A stretch of DNA of 64,000 bases. It comes from an uncultured Alphaproteobacteria bacterium. Its GTDB lineage: Bacteria; Pseudomonadota; Alphaproteobacteria; RF32; CAG-239. The DNA is taken from the NCBI GenBank assembly GCA_944393215.1, contig CALXZL010000001.1:75718-139717 (forward strand), read 5' to 3'. The position numbers and the translations under genes were made by a program. Of the stretch, positions 7,826-17,276 are shown piece by piece; position 1 is the first letter of the stretch; each line of letters opens with the position of its first letter. The notes under the pieces were generated by a model that worked only from the letters and a program-made list of their open reading frames with translations, did no database searches and was not told the origin of the DNA.

Positions 7826-9064
7826 ATGAAGACAATTAAATTTAATAATTATAGTATTTATGAGAGAGGGAACTCTTGGTATATATATGTTCCCCAAAAA
7901 ATCACAGGTAAAACTATTAGAACATCCCTGCATACTTCAAACCAAACATATGCTACACAATTAGCTAGAAAATTTTTTCAAGATTTAGAAGGAATAAAAA
8001 CCAAAGATACCAATAGCTTTATCAACAATGCTATGGACTTTTTATCTGTCAATAACAATCCCCTTCACAGAGAATATATGAACAGATGCTTTATTCCCTT
8101 TTTTTCAGATAAAATAGGAAACAAAGCAAAAATTAATGATATCAATAAATTAACTAATTCTGACATTTTAAAATATATTGACTACAGAAGAAAAATTCCT
8201 TCCCAAAGGAAAAATAATAACCAAAACATCCCTGTAAAACCAACAACAATCATTAGAGAAAATAACACCCTAAGAACTTTCTTTAACTGGTGCTACAAGA
8301 ATGAAAGAATCAAAAAAAGTTTAGTAGTCCCAACAATCAAAGCAAAAGAAAATGTTTTTGATGAAAATGGAAATCCTATTTTTGATGACCTTTCTGGGAA
8401 GAGAAGCAATTTCACTCCTGATGAAATTAAAAAAATTTTTCAAACTCTTCTAAAAGAAATAAAAAATGAAGTTAATAGACATAATAAAAGAAGAAAAATT
8501 CTATTATACTACTATATTCACATTTTGTTTGCCACAGGATTAAGAATGTGTGAATTAAGGAATTTAAATTGGAATCAATTTATTCCTGAATACAAATCAG
8601 GAGGCCTCCTAAAAGATGTCTACAATTCAAAACAACACCAAAAAAGAGATGTAGCCCTGTCACCACATATTGTAAAATTGATGACAAAATTAAAAAGACA
8701 TCAGCAAAATTTTTGCATAAATCATAATTTAGAGTTTGATGAAAACAAAATCAAAATTATCAGTATCTGCAACTGCAATTTAGAGACCAATACTTATTCA
8801 ATCAGACAAGTAAAAGAATTAGATAATGGGTTTAGAAGACTCCTAAATAGATGTGGATTTGAACATTTAAATAAAAAAGTTCTCTATTCTTTTAGACATT
8901 CTTATATTTCAACTCTTATTGAGCAAAAGACTCCTATCATAAATATTGCTCAGCAATGTGGAACAAGTATCAAAATGATAGAAAACTATTATAACCAATC
9001 TTCACATCTAACCAATATGGATGCTCTATTTATTCCATATCCTGATTTTGACAAAGCAATATAA
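7826..9064 (+). CDS. int: Tyrosine recombinase / integrase of the island
   Basis: This 412-aa site-specific recombinase would integrate and excise the element. The N-terminal part (to about 110) is an arm-binding-like domain, followed by a SAM-like core-binding domain and the catalytic domain. Visible catalytic residues are R240 in ATGLRMCEL, K269 in SKQHQKR, R357-H358 in YSFRHS, and a tyrosine at 388 or 389 in IENYYN. The usual first histidine of the HxxR motif is a tyrosine (Y354), a variation seen in some integrases. It points toward the tRNA-Gly gene 280 bp away. It is intact, so the element may still be mobile. Confidence 0.93.
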   Translation: MKTIKFNNYSIYERGNSWYIYVPQKITGKTIRTSLHTSNQTYATQLARKFFQDLEGIKTKDTNSFINNAMDFLSVNNNPLHREYMNRCFIPFFSDKIGNKAKINDINKLTNSDILKYIDYRRKIPSQRKNNNQNIPVKPTTIIRENNTLRTFFNWCYKNERIKKSLVVPTIKAKENVFDENGNPIFDDLSGKRSNFTPDEIKKIFQTLLKEIKNEVNRHNKRRKILLYYYIHILFATGLRMCELRNLNWNQFIPEYKSGGLLKDVYNSKQHQKRDVALSPHIVKLMTKLKRHQQNFCINHNLEFDENKIKIISICNCNLETNTYSIRQVKELDNGFRRLLNRCGFEHLNKKVLYSFRHSYISTLIEQKTPIINIAQQCGTSIKMIENYYNQSSHLTNMDALFIPYPDFDKAI

Positions 9065-9084
9065 AAAACAAAAAAACTATTTTC

Positions 9085-9114
9085 AAAAGACTCCTCTAAT
9101 GGAGTCTTTTTTAT
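9085..9114 (+). terminator. Terminator after the integrase
   Basis: Stem AAAAGACTCC/GGAGTCTTTT with a 6-nt loop, followed by T-rich sequence, 20 bp after the integrase stop. Confidence 0.9.
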
Positions 9115-9263
9115 TTTCCCCAAATACAATTTACACAAACACCAATAAACTTACACAAGATTTGTGCAAAAAACTGTGTAAAACAGATGATAATGTCTTC
9201 CAAAAATTATAGAATAAATCATTGATTTTAAGAAACAAATTAAAAGATACAATATTTTTACAC

Positions 9264-9291
9264 AAAAAAAAGAGATGACACCATCATCTCT
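9264..9291 (-). terminator. Terminator downstream of tRNA-Gly
   Basis: An 8-bp stem AGAGATGA/TCATCTCT (9271-9278 and 9284-9291) is followed on the minus strand by a run of T. It lies 50 bp past the tRNA 3' end and inside the CpG-free region, so the element probably supplies the terminator for the tRNA transcript. Confidence 0.75.
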
Positions 9292-9340
9292 TTCTCAATC
9301 TCATCAAATAACACATTAGTATTTGAATTTACTAAAAAAT

Positions 9341-9415
9341 TGGAGCGGGCAATGGGATTTGAACCCACGACATCAACCTTGGCAAGGTTGCGCTCTACCC
9401 CTGAGCTACGCCCGC
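9341..9415 (-). tRNA. tRNA-Gly (anticodon GCC), island integration site
   Basis: The minus strand folds as a 75-nt tRNA: acceptor stem GCGGGCG (last pair a G-T wobble), D arm with AGGGGTAGAG, anticodon loop CTTGCCAAG with anticodon GCC, T arm GTGGGTTCAAATCCCAT, discriminator T, and an encoded CCA. The 3' end borders the CpG-free island, so the 3' half of this gene is probably the attachment core, with the identical copy at the other end of the element. Confidence 0.95.
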
Positions 9416-9434
9416 ATCATTAAGAACGAATTAT

Positions 9435-9462
9435 TTAATAGCATATAAAAAAAATATTGCAA
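9435..9462 (-). promoter_or_regulatory. Promoter of tRNA-Gly
   Basis: On the minus strand TTGCAA (9457-9462) and TATTAA (9435-9440) are separated by 16 bp and lie about 20 bp before the mature tRNA 5' end. Confidence 0.5.
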
Positions 9463-9564
9463 GCACTTTTTTTTAATTTTTGAGTTTTTTTTAGCAAAAA
9501 CACAATCAATCTTGCCAACTGCAAAAAAATCTCTTACCTTACAAAAAAAACATAGGACAGAAAA

Positions 9565-10335
9565 ATGCAGCTTTCCGTATATATAATCACTTTAAATGAA
9601 GAAACCCGAATTGCAACCACTCTGGAACAAGCCCAAAAAGTTGCCGATGAAATCATTGTGGTTGACAGCGGTTCAAAAGACAAAACCATCGAAATTGCCG
9701 AAAAGCACGGCGCAAAAGTTATTCATCATGACTGGGAAAGCTACTGCAAGCAAAAATCTTTTGCCGAAAAACAATGCACAAACGATTGGGTTTTGATGCT
9801 GGATGCTGACGAGGTTTTGTCGGAAGAGCTGGTAAAAGAATTAAAGTCTTGGAAAAAAACAACGCCGAAATTTAATGCCTATAAGCTCAAAATCTGCAAT
9901 ATGTTCCCGAATGATAAAAAGCCGCGTCGATTCACACATACATTTAATGTTGTGCGTTTATACAATCGCCGATTTGCGCATATGCCGGAAGATTTAATGA
10001 ACAAAGACCGCATAAAGGTTGATGATGGGCAAAAAATCGGACAAATTAAAAACACTATACACCATTTTTGTTTTTTAAGTTTGGAACAAGCTACGGCAAA
10101 ATATAACATTCACAGTTCCGAACTGGTCAAAACTTTAGCCAAGAATAAGCGCAAAATTTCCAAATTGCGTATTTTTACCGAATTTCCACGCCAATTTTTG
10201 CATTACTATTTTGGCAAGAGATATTTTCTGCTTGGCACCGAAGGCTATATTCAAGCTTTGGTCTTAGCCAACTTCCGTTTTTTAAAAATAGCCAAATATT
10301 ATGAATACACGCAGAAGGAAAAATCTAAGAATTAA
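9565..10335 (+). CDS. Family 2 glycosyltransferase (WaaE/LgtF-like)
   Basis: This 256-aa GT-A fold transferase probably adds a sugar to the lipopolysaccharide core or another surface glycan at the cytoplasmic face. The N-terminal nucleotide-binding region reads MQLSVYIITLNEE, with VVDSGSKDKT near residues 31-40 and the metal-binding LDADE near 78-82. The length and overall pattern resemble the WaaE/LgtF group. AGGA lies just before the ATG. Its 3' end overlaps the convergent TM2 gene by 11 nt. The acceptor sugar cannot be told from sequence. Confidence 0.85.
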   Translation: MQLSVYIITLNEETRIATTLEQAQKVADEIIVVDSGSKDKTIEIAEKHGAKVIHHDWESYCKQKSFAEKQCTNDWVLMLDADEVLSEELVKELKSWKKTTPKFNAYKLKICNMFPNDKKPRRFTHTFNVVRLYNRRFAHMPEDLMNKDRIKVDDGQKIGQIKNTIHHFCFLSLEQATAKYNIHSSELVKTLAKNKRKISKLRIFTEFPRQFLHYYFGKRYFLLGTEGYIQALVLANFRFLKIAKYYEYTQKEKSKN

Positions 10336-10816
10336 CAATATCAGAAACCGAAGTTAAGTCTTCATTTGCAATCGGCAAAGACAAATCAACATAATTTGCC
10401 GATAATGCTACCGAAATAAAGACAACCAACGCCAAAAGACGCAATCCCCAAATAAGTTTACGACTACCGGACATAACGTAACCGTCAGCCGATTTGCGTT
10501 TTAACAAAAGCTCAAACAACGCCCACAAAGAAGTCACAATCAAAGGCAGGAATAAAAACATTGATGCCGTTAAGCTTAAAAAGAGCTGAACCAAACCGCG
10601 TTTCCAAAAACCGGCATAAAAATTATGGACACCAAGTGTTCCTAAGAAAAAAGCCAAAAGAATATAAATAATTCCGCTTTTAGGATTCGCGCGCTCTCCC
10701 GATTCGCGCAAGCTACGACGAAACAAGATTTTTTTTTGCTCTTCATAATCGGCAGAAGAAATTTTTCCTTCTGCCAAGAGCTTATCTAATGTTTCCAAAG
10801 AAACCATATCTGTCAT
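10325..10816 (-). CDS. TM2-domain membrane protein
   Basis: This 163-aa membrane protein begins with a short SHOCT-like helix pair (LETLDKLLAEGKISSADYEE), common in proteins that oligomerise. A TM2 domain follows (LGTLGVHNFYAGFWKRGLVQ, about 58-77) with two membrane spans, then another span near 130-142 and a short tail. TM2 proteins are widespread and poorly characterised. It lies downstream of groEL but behind a strong terminator, so it probably has its own promoter. Confidence 0.8.
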   Translation of the reverse strand: MTDMVSLETLDKLLAEGKISSADYEEQKKILFRRSLRESGERANPKSGIIYILLAFFLGTLGVHNFYAGFWKRGLVQLFLSLTASMFLFLPLIVTSLWALFELLLKRKSADGYVMSGSRKLIWGLRLLALVVFISVALSANYVDLSLPIANEDLTSVSDIVNS

Positions 10817-10833
10817 TTTATTTCTTCCAAAAG

Positions 10834-10868
10834 AAAAGCCGAAAGCATTATATCTGCTTTCGGCTTTT
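10834..10868 (-). terminator. Terminator after groEL
   Basis: Perfect stem GCCGAAAGCA/TGCTTTCGGC (10838-10847 and 10855-10864) flanked by AAAA/TTTT, between groEL and the TM2 gene. Confidence 0.9.
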
Positions 10869-10885
10869 TAATCAAGGGCAATAAA

Positions 10886-12547
<1,662 letters not shown>

Positions 12548-12557
12548 TCAATAAATA

Positions 12558-12848
12558 TTAATCGGCAACAATAGCCAAAATTTCAGGTTCTTTAATGATA
12601 AGACGATCTTCGCCGTTAACTTTAATTTCAGTACCGGCCCATTTACCGAACAAGACCTTATCACCAACCTTAACGGTCATCGGAACAGACTTTCCGTCAG
12701 GGGTAACCATACCCGGACCAACAGCCTCCACGATACCTTCGCTTGGTTTTTCCTTAGCGGTATCAGGAATAATAATTCCGCCTGCCGTTTTTGTATTTTC
12801 ATCGAGTCTTTTGATGAGGACTCTATCTTGTAAAGGTTTAATTGTCAT
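12558..12848 (-). CDS. groS: Co-chaperonin GroES
   Basis: This 96-aa heptameric lid of GroEL begins [13 protein letters not shown], and its mobile loop region (about 16-36, with [16 protein letters not shown]) is intact. It is first in the groESL operon. I saw no CIRCE inverted repeat (TTAGCACTC/GAGTGCTAA) upstream, so HrcA control is not supported by what is visible. Confidence 0.99.
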   Translation of the reverse strand: MTIKPLQDRVLIKRLDENTKTAGGIIIPDTAKEKPSEGIVEAVGPGMVTPDGKSVPMTVKVGDKVLFGKWAGTEIKVNGEDRLIIKEPEILAIVAD

Positions 12849-12883
12849 AATTTTTCTCCAAGATTACATAATTTCTGATTCAG

Positions 12884-12912
12884 AAGGTAGGTATTCAAAA
12901 TTACAAAGTCAA
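12884..12912 (-). promoter_or_regulatory. Candidate groESL promoter
   Basis: TTGACT (12907-12912) and TACCTT (12884-12889) are 17 bp apart on the minus strand, 36 bp before groES. The -35 could also be read as the CTTGA start of a sigma-32 site, but no clear CCCCAT box follows. Confidence 0.35.
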
Positions 12913-12942
12913 GAAAGGGAGTAAAAAAAATTAAAAAAGTTT

Positions 12943-12971
12943 TTGACAAAGAGAATACAGCTTTATATTTT
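12943..12971 (+). promoter_or_regulatory. Strong sigma-70-type promoter
   Basis: Consensus TTGACA (12943-12948) and TATTTT (12966-12971) with exactly 17 bp between them, about 48 bp before the start codon of the 206-aa gene. Confidence 0.7.
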
Positions 12972-13018
12972 AGAGAACGCAAAATTATAATTATGGATAC
13001 ATTTTAACTTTTTTTAAT

Positions 13019-13639
13019 ATGGAAACAAAAATAACAAAAGAAACGCTGCAAAATGATATTTTACGAATTATCGGAGCAGTGCAAATGAGTAAAGAAGCGC
13101 GAAGCCATTTTCTCAGAATAATCGGTGTAATGTTCGGAAGAGAGCATCCTGATTACAAACTATTTGAAAATCTAACGTATGACGAGCATATCCAAACCGA
13201 AATGCTTAAATCAGGCGAAGGATACAAATACAGACAACAATTTCAGGTGTTCTGCCACATTGTTCTGACCGACTTTATCAAACAAGTCAAAAAAGAAAGC
13301 GCATCGGAACAAAGGGAAGGTCCCAAAGACAATATTCCCAAAAAAGACATTTTGCTCGAGCACTATTTCGCGGAGATGGAAAAAGCTTCACAACACCGTA
13401 CCCGACTTGTTGAAATAAACAAGGAGCAATTTGCCGAACTCAAGAAATTGGAATACAGTCTTCTGCGCCGAATCTTACCGCACAATGACGGAGGAGATCC
13501 AATTACGGAAACAGAATTCAGCGCCGGAAACTATCGCCAACTTCTTACGGTTTGGTTTATGTACACGCAATTCATCTTTTATCCCGAAGAGATACAAAAG
13601 GTAATTGAGCTGTGCAAAATAGGAAAAATAAAAGTTTAA
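13019..13639 (+). CDS. Conserved-looking protein of unknown function (206 aa)
   Basis: No family recognised. The protein is soluble, charged and predicted mostly helical, without signal peptide or membrane span. The middle (about 90-120) is hydrophilic and may be a linker between two helical parts. It has a near-consensus promoter and its own bidirectional terminator, so it is a single-gene unit. The ribosome binding site is not obvious (TTTTTTTAAT before ATG), so initiation may be weak. It does not resemble the neighbouring chaperonins or channel. Confidence 0.7.
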   Translation: METKITKETLQNDILRIIGAVQMSKEARSHFLRIIGVMFGREHPDYKLFENLTYDEHIQTEMLKSGEGYKYRQQFQVFCHIVLTDFIKQVKKESASEQREGPKDNIPKKDILLEHYFAEMEKASQHRTRLVEINKEQFAELKKLEYSLLRRILPHNDGGDPITETEFSAGNYRQLLTVWFMYTQFIFYPEEIQKVIELCKIGKIKV

Positions 13640-13641
13640 AG

Positions 13642-13680
13642 AAAAAGCCTTCTGCCAAGAAAAAACAGAAGGCTTTTTTT
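13642..13680 (+). terminator. Bidirectional terminator
   Basis: Stem AAAAGCCTTCTG/CAGAAGGCTTTT with T-runs on one side and A-runs on the other. It serves the 206-aa gene and the convergent ion-channel gene. Confidence 0.9.
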
Positions 13681-13691
13681 ATATATGTAGC

Positions 13692-14504
13692 TTATTTTTT
13701 CAAATGATCCATAACTGTTGTAATGGCATTCATCACAAAAGAAATCACGATCAGAAAAGAAAGTAAAATAAAAGAAACAAAATAGAGCCAAGCATCCGGA
13801 AAAACAATCATAACGGGACGAGCAATTAAAGAAGCCCATCCGTCAAGAGTAAAAGCTTGCATTAAAACAAACAAAGAGGAACCGAGTGTTGCAAAATTTT
13901 TAAAAACATCACCGTATAAGCTAACACCGATAACGGCAAAAGAATAAAAAATAACGGCTTCAACGGCAATAAAGGAAATAAAATTAGGCAAAAGCTTAAT
14001 AAATGTTCCCACTAAATTATTCAAACTCGGAAAATGGTCTAAAAACTTAAACAGACGGAACACTCTGAAAGTTCTTAAAACAATTAAAGAGCTGGCATAA
14101 GGAACGGAGGAAACTGCAACTACGATAAAATCAAAAACATTCCAACCGTTCTTAAAAAAGGCTTTACGGTAGACATAAATTTTCAAGAGCATTTCCATAA
14201 TAAAAATACCCATAAACAAACGGTCTAACAAAAGCAAAACAAAATTAATATTATCATTGATAAGAGCTCCGGAAGATTTGTAGGTCTCATAAGACATAAA
14301 ATAATCTGCCAACAAATGACCGTCTGCATAACCGAAGATATCCGAAGCCATCAAACCCAAAATTAAAGCGTCTAATAAAATAACGGAAATAATAAACAAA
14401 TCAAAATTATGACTTTCCAATAATTTTGTTAATTTCCGCTTATCTTCTACCGGCTTAATCGGAAGTTTTCCGGTAAATAAATCTTTAATTTTTTTAATTT
14501 TCAT
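13692..14504 (-). CDS. Bacterial voltage-gated sodium channel-like protein (NaChBac family)
   Basis: This 270-aa protein has the six-span plan of a one-repeat voltage-gated cation channel, which assembles as a tetramer in the inner membrane. S4 is clear: R144, R147, R150 and K153 at every third residue (VLRTFRVFRLFKFL). The pore helix and filter read TLDGWAS at 219-225, where NaChBac has TLESWAS. The key glutamate is therefore an aspartate and the serine a glycine, which could change ion selectivity. S6 follows and the C-terminus is short (MDHLKK), lacking the long coiled coil of many relatives. Bacterial channels of this type support motility, chemotaxis or pH responses. Confidence 0.85.
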   Translation of the reverse strand: MKIKKIKDLFTGKLPIKPVEDKRKLTKLLESHNFDLFIISVILLDALILGLMASDIFGYADGHLLADYFMSYETYKSSGALINDNINFVLLLLDRLFMGIFIMEMLLKIYVYRKAFFKNGWNVFDFIVVAVSSVPYASSLIVLRTFRVFRLFKFLDHFPSLNNLVGTFIKLLPNFISFIAVEAVIFYSFAVIGVSLYGDVFKNFATLGSSLFVLMQAFTLDGWASLIARPVMIVFPDAWLYFVSFILLSFLIVISFVMNAITTVMDHLKK

Positions 14505-14544
14505 AACATTATGTCCTTAACTTGTTAATTTTCGTTATTTTATC

Positions 14545-15225
14545 TCAAAAGAAATATAATGCAATAATAATTGCGGATATAGCAACAGCAGGACCATAGG
14601 CTCCGGAACGCTGCCGCAAAGCAAGAGATTGCAACGCAAACAAAATTACGGAAAGTAAAATTGTGTAGATAATTTTCTCCAAACCGAACCAAGCCCCAAT
14701 TGCGGCAAGAAGTTTGATATCTCCGCCGCCGAACATATCCTTGTTTTTCCAAACCAATGCCAAACTTGCCATCACCGGCATAAAATAACCGAGAAGAGCA
14801 CCGGCGGCACTATCGGCGGCATAAGTCCAGTCGCCGAAAAAAGCCGAATAAACAAAACCAAAAATCAACAGCGGGACCGTCAAAATATCCGGAAGCAAAA
14901 ACATCCGAATATCAATTTCGGTTAATAAAAGCAAAGCCCAAAAGAAAAATAAATGCCATAAAATATTGCTTTTCCCGAAATGATAAAAAGCAACAAAACT
15001 TAAAACCGCAGTAATAATTCCATAGATAAAAGAGCGCCACAGAAACTTGTTTTTCAGTTTACGATACCGAGGATCCTGACTTCTATATGAGGAAACAGTT
15101 TTAATATATGGACGAATAATCTCAACAATTGCATAAGCAAAAGTTGCGGGCATAAACTTAGCAAAACGCCGTGCCACATAAGGAATATAACAACCGAAAA
15201 CAAAACCGAAAAAAGCATAAAACAT
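14545..15225 (-). CDS. Prepilin peptidase-like aspartic protease (A24 family)
   Basis: This 226-aa polytopic membrane protein has both catalytic aspartates of the type IV prepilin peptidase family: the first in TEIDIRMFLLPD and the second in FGGGDIKLL. These enzymes cut the leader of type IV pilins and pseudopilins at the inner membrane. The cysteine-rich methyltransferase region of full-length PilD is not present, so it is closer to short (TadV/CpaA-like) forms. No pilin or secretion genes are within the window. Its ribosome binding site is buried in a perfect hairpin (see 15227-15260). Confidence 0.85.
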   Translation of the reverse strand: MFYAFFGFVFGCYIPYVARRFAKFMPATFAYAIVEIIRPYIKTVSSYRSQDPRYRKLKNKFLWRSFIYGIITAVLSFVAFYHFGKSNILWHLFFFWALLLLTEIDIRMFLLPDILTVPLLIFGFVYSAFFGDWTYAADSAAGALLGYFMPVMASLALVWKNKDMFGGGDIKLLAAIGAWFGLEKIIYTILLSVILFALQSLALRQRSGAYGPAVAISAIIIALYFF

Positions 15226-15226
15226 A

Positions 15227-15260
15227 AGTACACTCCTTTATAGATACAAAGGAGTGTACT
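15227..15260 (-). promoter_or_regulatory. RBS-sequestering hairpin before the prepilin peptidase
   Basis: Two perfect 13-nt inverted arms (15227-15239 and 15248-15260) with an 8-nt loop. In the mRNA the 3' arm contains the whole Shine-Dalgarno AAAGGAG, and the start codon lies one base after the stem. The T-run is on the wrong side for a terminator of the upstream htpG. It looks like a translational switch or RNA thermometer-type element. Confidence 0.7.
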
Positions 15261-15286
15261 AAAAAAAGCATAACAATTAATTAAGA

Positions 15287-17125
15287 TTAAATTGCTTTCA
15301 AAATATATTCCGAAAGTTTTTCCGAATAAAAAGACGGATCGGAAATAGCTTCTCCTTCGGCAATTTTAGCTTGATCCAATAAAATTTTAGCCACCTCTTC
15401 CACTTTTTCCAAATCATGGTTTTCACCTACCATTTCCGATAATTTGATAATCAGGGGATGATAAGGATTAAGTTCTAAGATTCGCGTACTGGCAAAAGTG
15501 GTTTTTTGTTGATGATTTCGCATCAATCTCTCCAAATGGATAGACATTTGCCCGTTTTCAACCGTCAAGCTTACCGGAGATTTTGTGAGCTTGTCGGTTG
15601 TAACTACTTTACCCACTTCCGATTTGAACATCTCGGTCAGCTTGTCAATAAGCTTTTGCATGTCTCCGTCAGCGGCTTTTTGTTCTCGGCGCTCCAAATT
15701 CCAATCAATATCGGCACGGTTGATATGCTTAATGGCATAGCCCTTATAGTTTTGCAAAGTTTGCGTCCAAAACTCATCAATCGGATCAGTTAAAAGCAAA
15801 ACTTCAATATTTTTGGCTTTAAAGGCTTCCAACTGAGGATTATTACGCAAAACTTTCTCATCATCACCGGTAATATAGTAAATATTTTTTTTATCATCGG
15901 CGATTCGCGAAATATATTCATCAAGAGACGTATATTTTTCGGCATCATGAGTTGACATAAAGCGTGACAAAGAAGCAATCTCCTCACGATTTGAAAAATC
16001 TTCATAGATTCCTTCCTTGAAAGCGATTCCGAAATCCTTCCAAAAAAGCATATAATCATCATAATTTTCGGCTCGTTTTTTGAGTTCTTTTAAGATTCTT
16101 GAAACCGTACCATGACGAATTTTTTCCAAAAGCGCACTTTGCTGCAACATTTCTCGCGATATATTCAACGGCAAATCCGAAGAGTCGATAACCCCGACCA
16201 CAAAACGCAAATAAGACGGCAAAAGCTCTTCAACTTTATCGGAAATAAAGACTTTATTCACATAAAGTTTCAAACCGTTTTTCTTATCGGGTTGAAACAA
16301 ATCATAAGGTGCTTGTTTCGGAATATAGAGTAAACCGGTATATTCCATATTTCCTTCCGCTTTGAAGTGGAGCGTCATCCACGGTTCATCAAAATTTTTG
16401 GAAAGATGATGATAAAATTCTTTATATTGCTCTTGGGTAATTTCGCTTTTATGACGCGCCCACAGAGCCGAACCGGTATTAACGGTTTCCTCGCCCGCTT
16501 CAGCCAAACAAAGCACGATAGGATAGTTGATATGGTCGGAATAAGTGCGGATAATATAGCGCAAATAAATGGTATCGGTAAAGTTTTTATCATCTTCCTT
16601 CAGATAAAGCTTGATATCGGTACCGTTTACCTCTTTTTGCGCTTCCTCAATTTCAAACCCGCCAATACCGTCCGAAGTCCATTTCCAAGCCTTATCTTCA
16701 CCGGCTTTACGTGTAAGAATTTCCACTTTAGAAGCCACCATAAAGGCAGAATAAAAACCCACACCGAACTGACCTATTAAATCCACGTTAGAACCGTTAT
16801 CTTTAGCATTATTAACAAAATCGGCTGTACCGGATTTGGCAATTGTTCCGAGATGATTAATCAAATCATCGCGATTCATACCGATTCCGTTATCGGATAT
16901 AATTAAAGTATTTTCTTTAGCATCGGGTGTGATTTTGATTTTAAATTCACCGGATTGTTTGGCTATATCCGGATTTGTCAAAACCAAATATTTGAGTTTA
17001 TCGCAAGCATCACTGGCATTAGAAATAAGTTCACGCAAAAAGATATATTTTTCCGAATAAAGAGAATTAACCACAATATCCAAAAGTTTGCTGACTTCAG
17101 CTTGAAAATTCATTTTTTCCGACAT
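15287..17125 (-). CDS. htpG: Heat shock chaperone HtpG (Hsp90)
   Basis: This 612-aa dimeric ATP-dependent chaperone helps mature client proteins in the cytoplasm. The N-terminal GHKL ATP site is visible: ELISNASDACDKL near 33-45, DNGIGMNRDDL near 79-89, and GQFGVGFYSAF. The middle and dimerisation domains are complete, and the length is typical. It ends 62 nt before the prepilin peptidase start on the same strand with no terminator between, so the two may be cotranscribed. Confidence 0.99.
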   Translation of the reverse strand: MSEKMNFQAEVSKLLDIVVNSLYSEKYIFLRELISNASDACDKLKYLVLTNPDIAKQSGEFKIKITPDAKENTLIISDNGIGMNRDDLINHLGTIAKSGTADFVNNAKDNGSNVDLIGQFGVGFYSAFMVASKVEILTRKAGEDKAWKWTSDGIGGFEIEEAQKEVNGTDIKLYLKEDDKNFTDTIYLRYIIRTYSDHINYPIVLCLAEAGEETVNTGSALWARHKSEITQEQYKEFYHHLSKNFDEPWMTLHFKAEGNMEYTGLLYIPKQAPYDLFQPDKKNGLKLYVNKVFISDKVEELLPSYLRFVVGVIDSSDLPLNISREMLQQSALLEKIRHGTVSRILKELKKRAENYDDYMLFWKDFGIAFKEGIYEDFSNREEIASLSRFMSTHDAEKYTSLDEYISRIADDKKNIYYITGDDEKVLRNNPQLEAFKAKNIEVLLLTDPIDEFWTQTLQNYKGYAIKHINRADIDWNLERREQKAADGDMQKLIDKLTEMFKSEVGKVVTTDKLTKSPVSLTVENGQMSIHLERLMRNHQQKTTFASTRILELNPYHPLIIKLSEMVGENHDLEKVEEVAKILLDQAKIAEGEAISDPSFYSEKLSEYILKAI

Positions 17126-17276
17126 TTCATAAACTCCTTAAAGTCGTTTGAATACTGATATATATGGGAAGTCGAAACCAATTTCGCAAGGATGAAAAAA
17201 TAAAAAGCTTGATTTTAAAAACAATCCGACTAGAGTATGGCATGATGTTAATGTAATTACATGGAGTTTTTTTAAA

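Larger units (their letters stand above)
1..9345. mobile_element. Integrated genomic island at tRNA-Gly (left end outside window)
   Basis: The region combines an integrase next to a tRNA 3' end, a Rep/relaxase-like gene and a restriction cargo, which is the layout of an integrative (possibly mobilizable) element. It is visibly more AT-rich than the rest of the window, and its genes use only AGA/AGG for arginine. I read it base by base and found no CG dinucleotide from position 1 to 9345; the first CG is at 9346-9347 inside the tRNA, and CG is common afterwards. The tRNA lies on the minus strand with its 3' end facing the element, the usual arrangement for integration into a tRNA 3' end. The second att copy should lie to the left of the window; I saw no tRNA fragment within 1-9340. 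Confidence 0.85.

Noticed and set aside
9264..9291. Hairpin near the tRNA as an attachment site
   Set aside because: It is followed by T on the minus strand and fits a terminator; the attachment core is more likely within the tRNA 3' end.
1..9340. A duplicate tRNA-Gly fragment (second att site) inside the window
   Set aside because: I scanned for the tRNA 3' sequence and found none; the other end must lie left of position 1.
12849..13018. CIRCE element in front of groES
   Set aside because: No TTAGCACTC/GAGTGCTAA inverted repeat is present.
15227..15260. Hairpin as terminator of htpG
   Set aside because: On the transcribed strand the T-run precedes the stem instead of following it, and the 3' arm is the next gene's Shine-Dalgarno.
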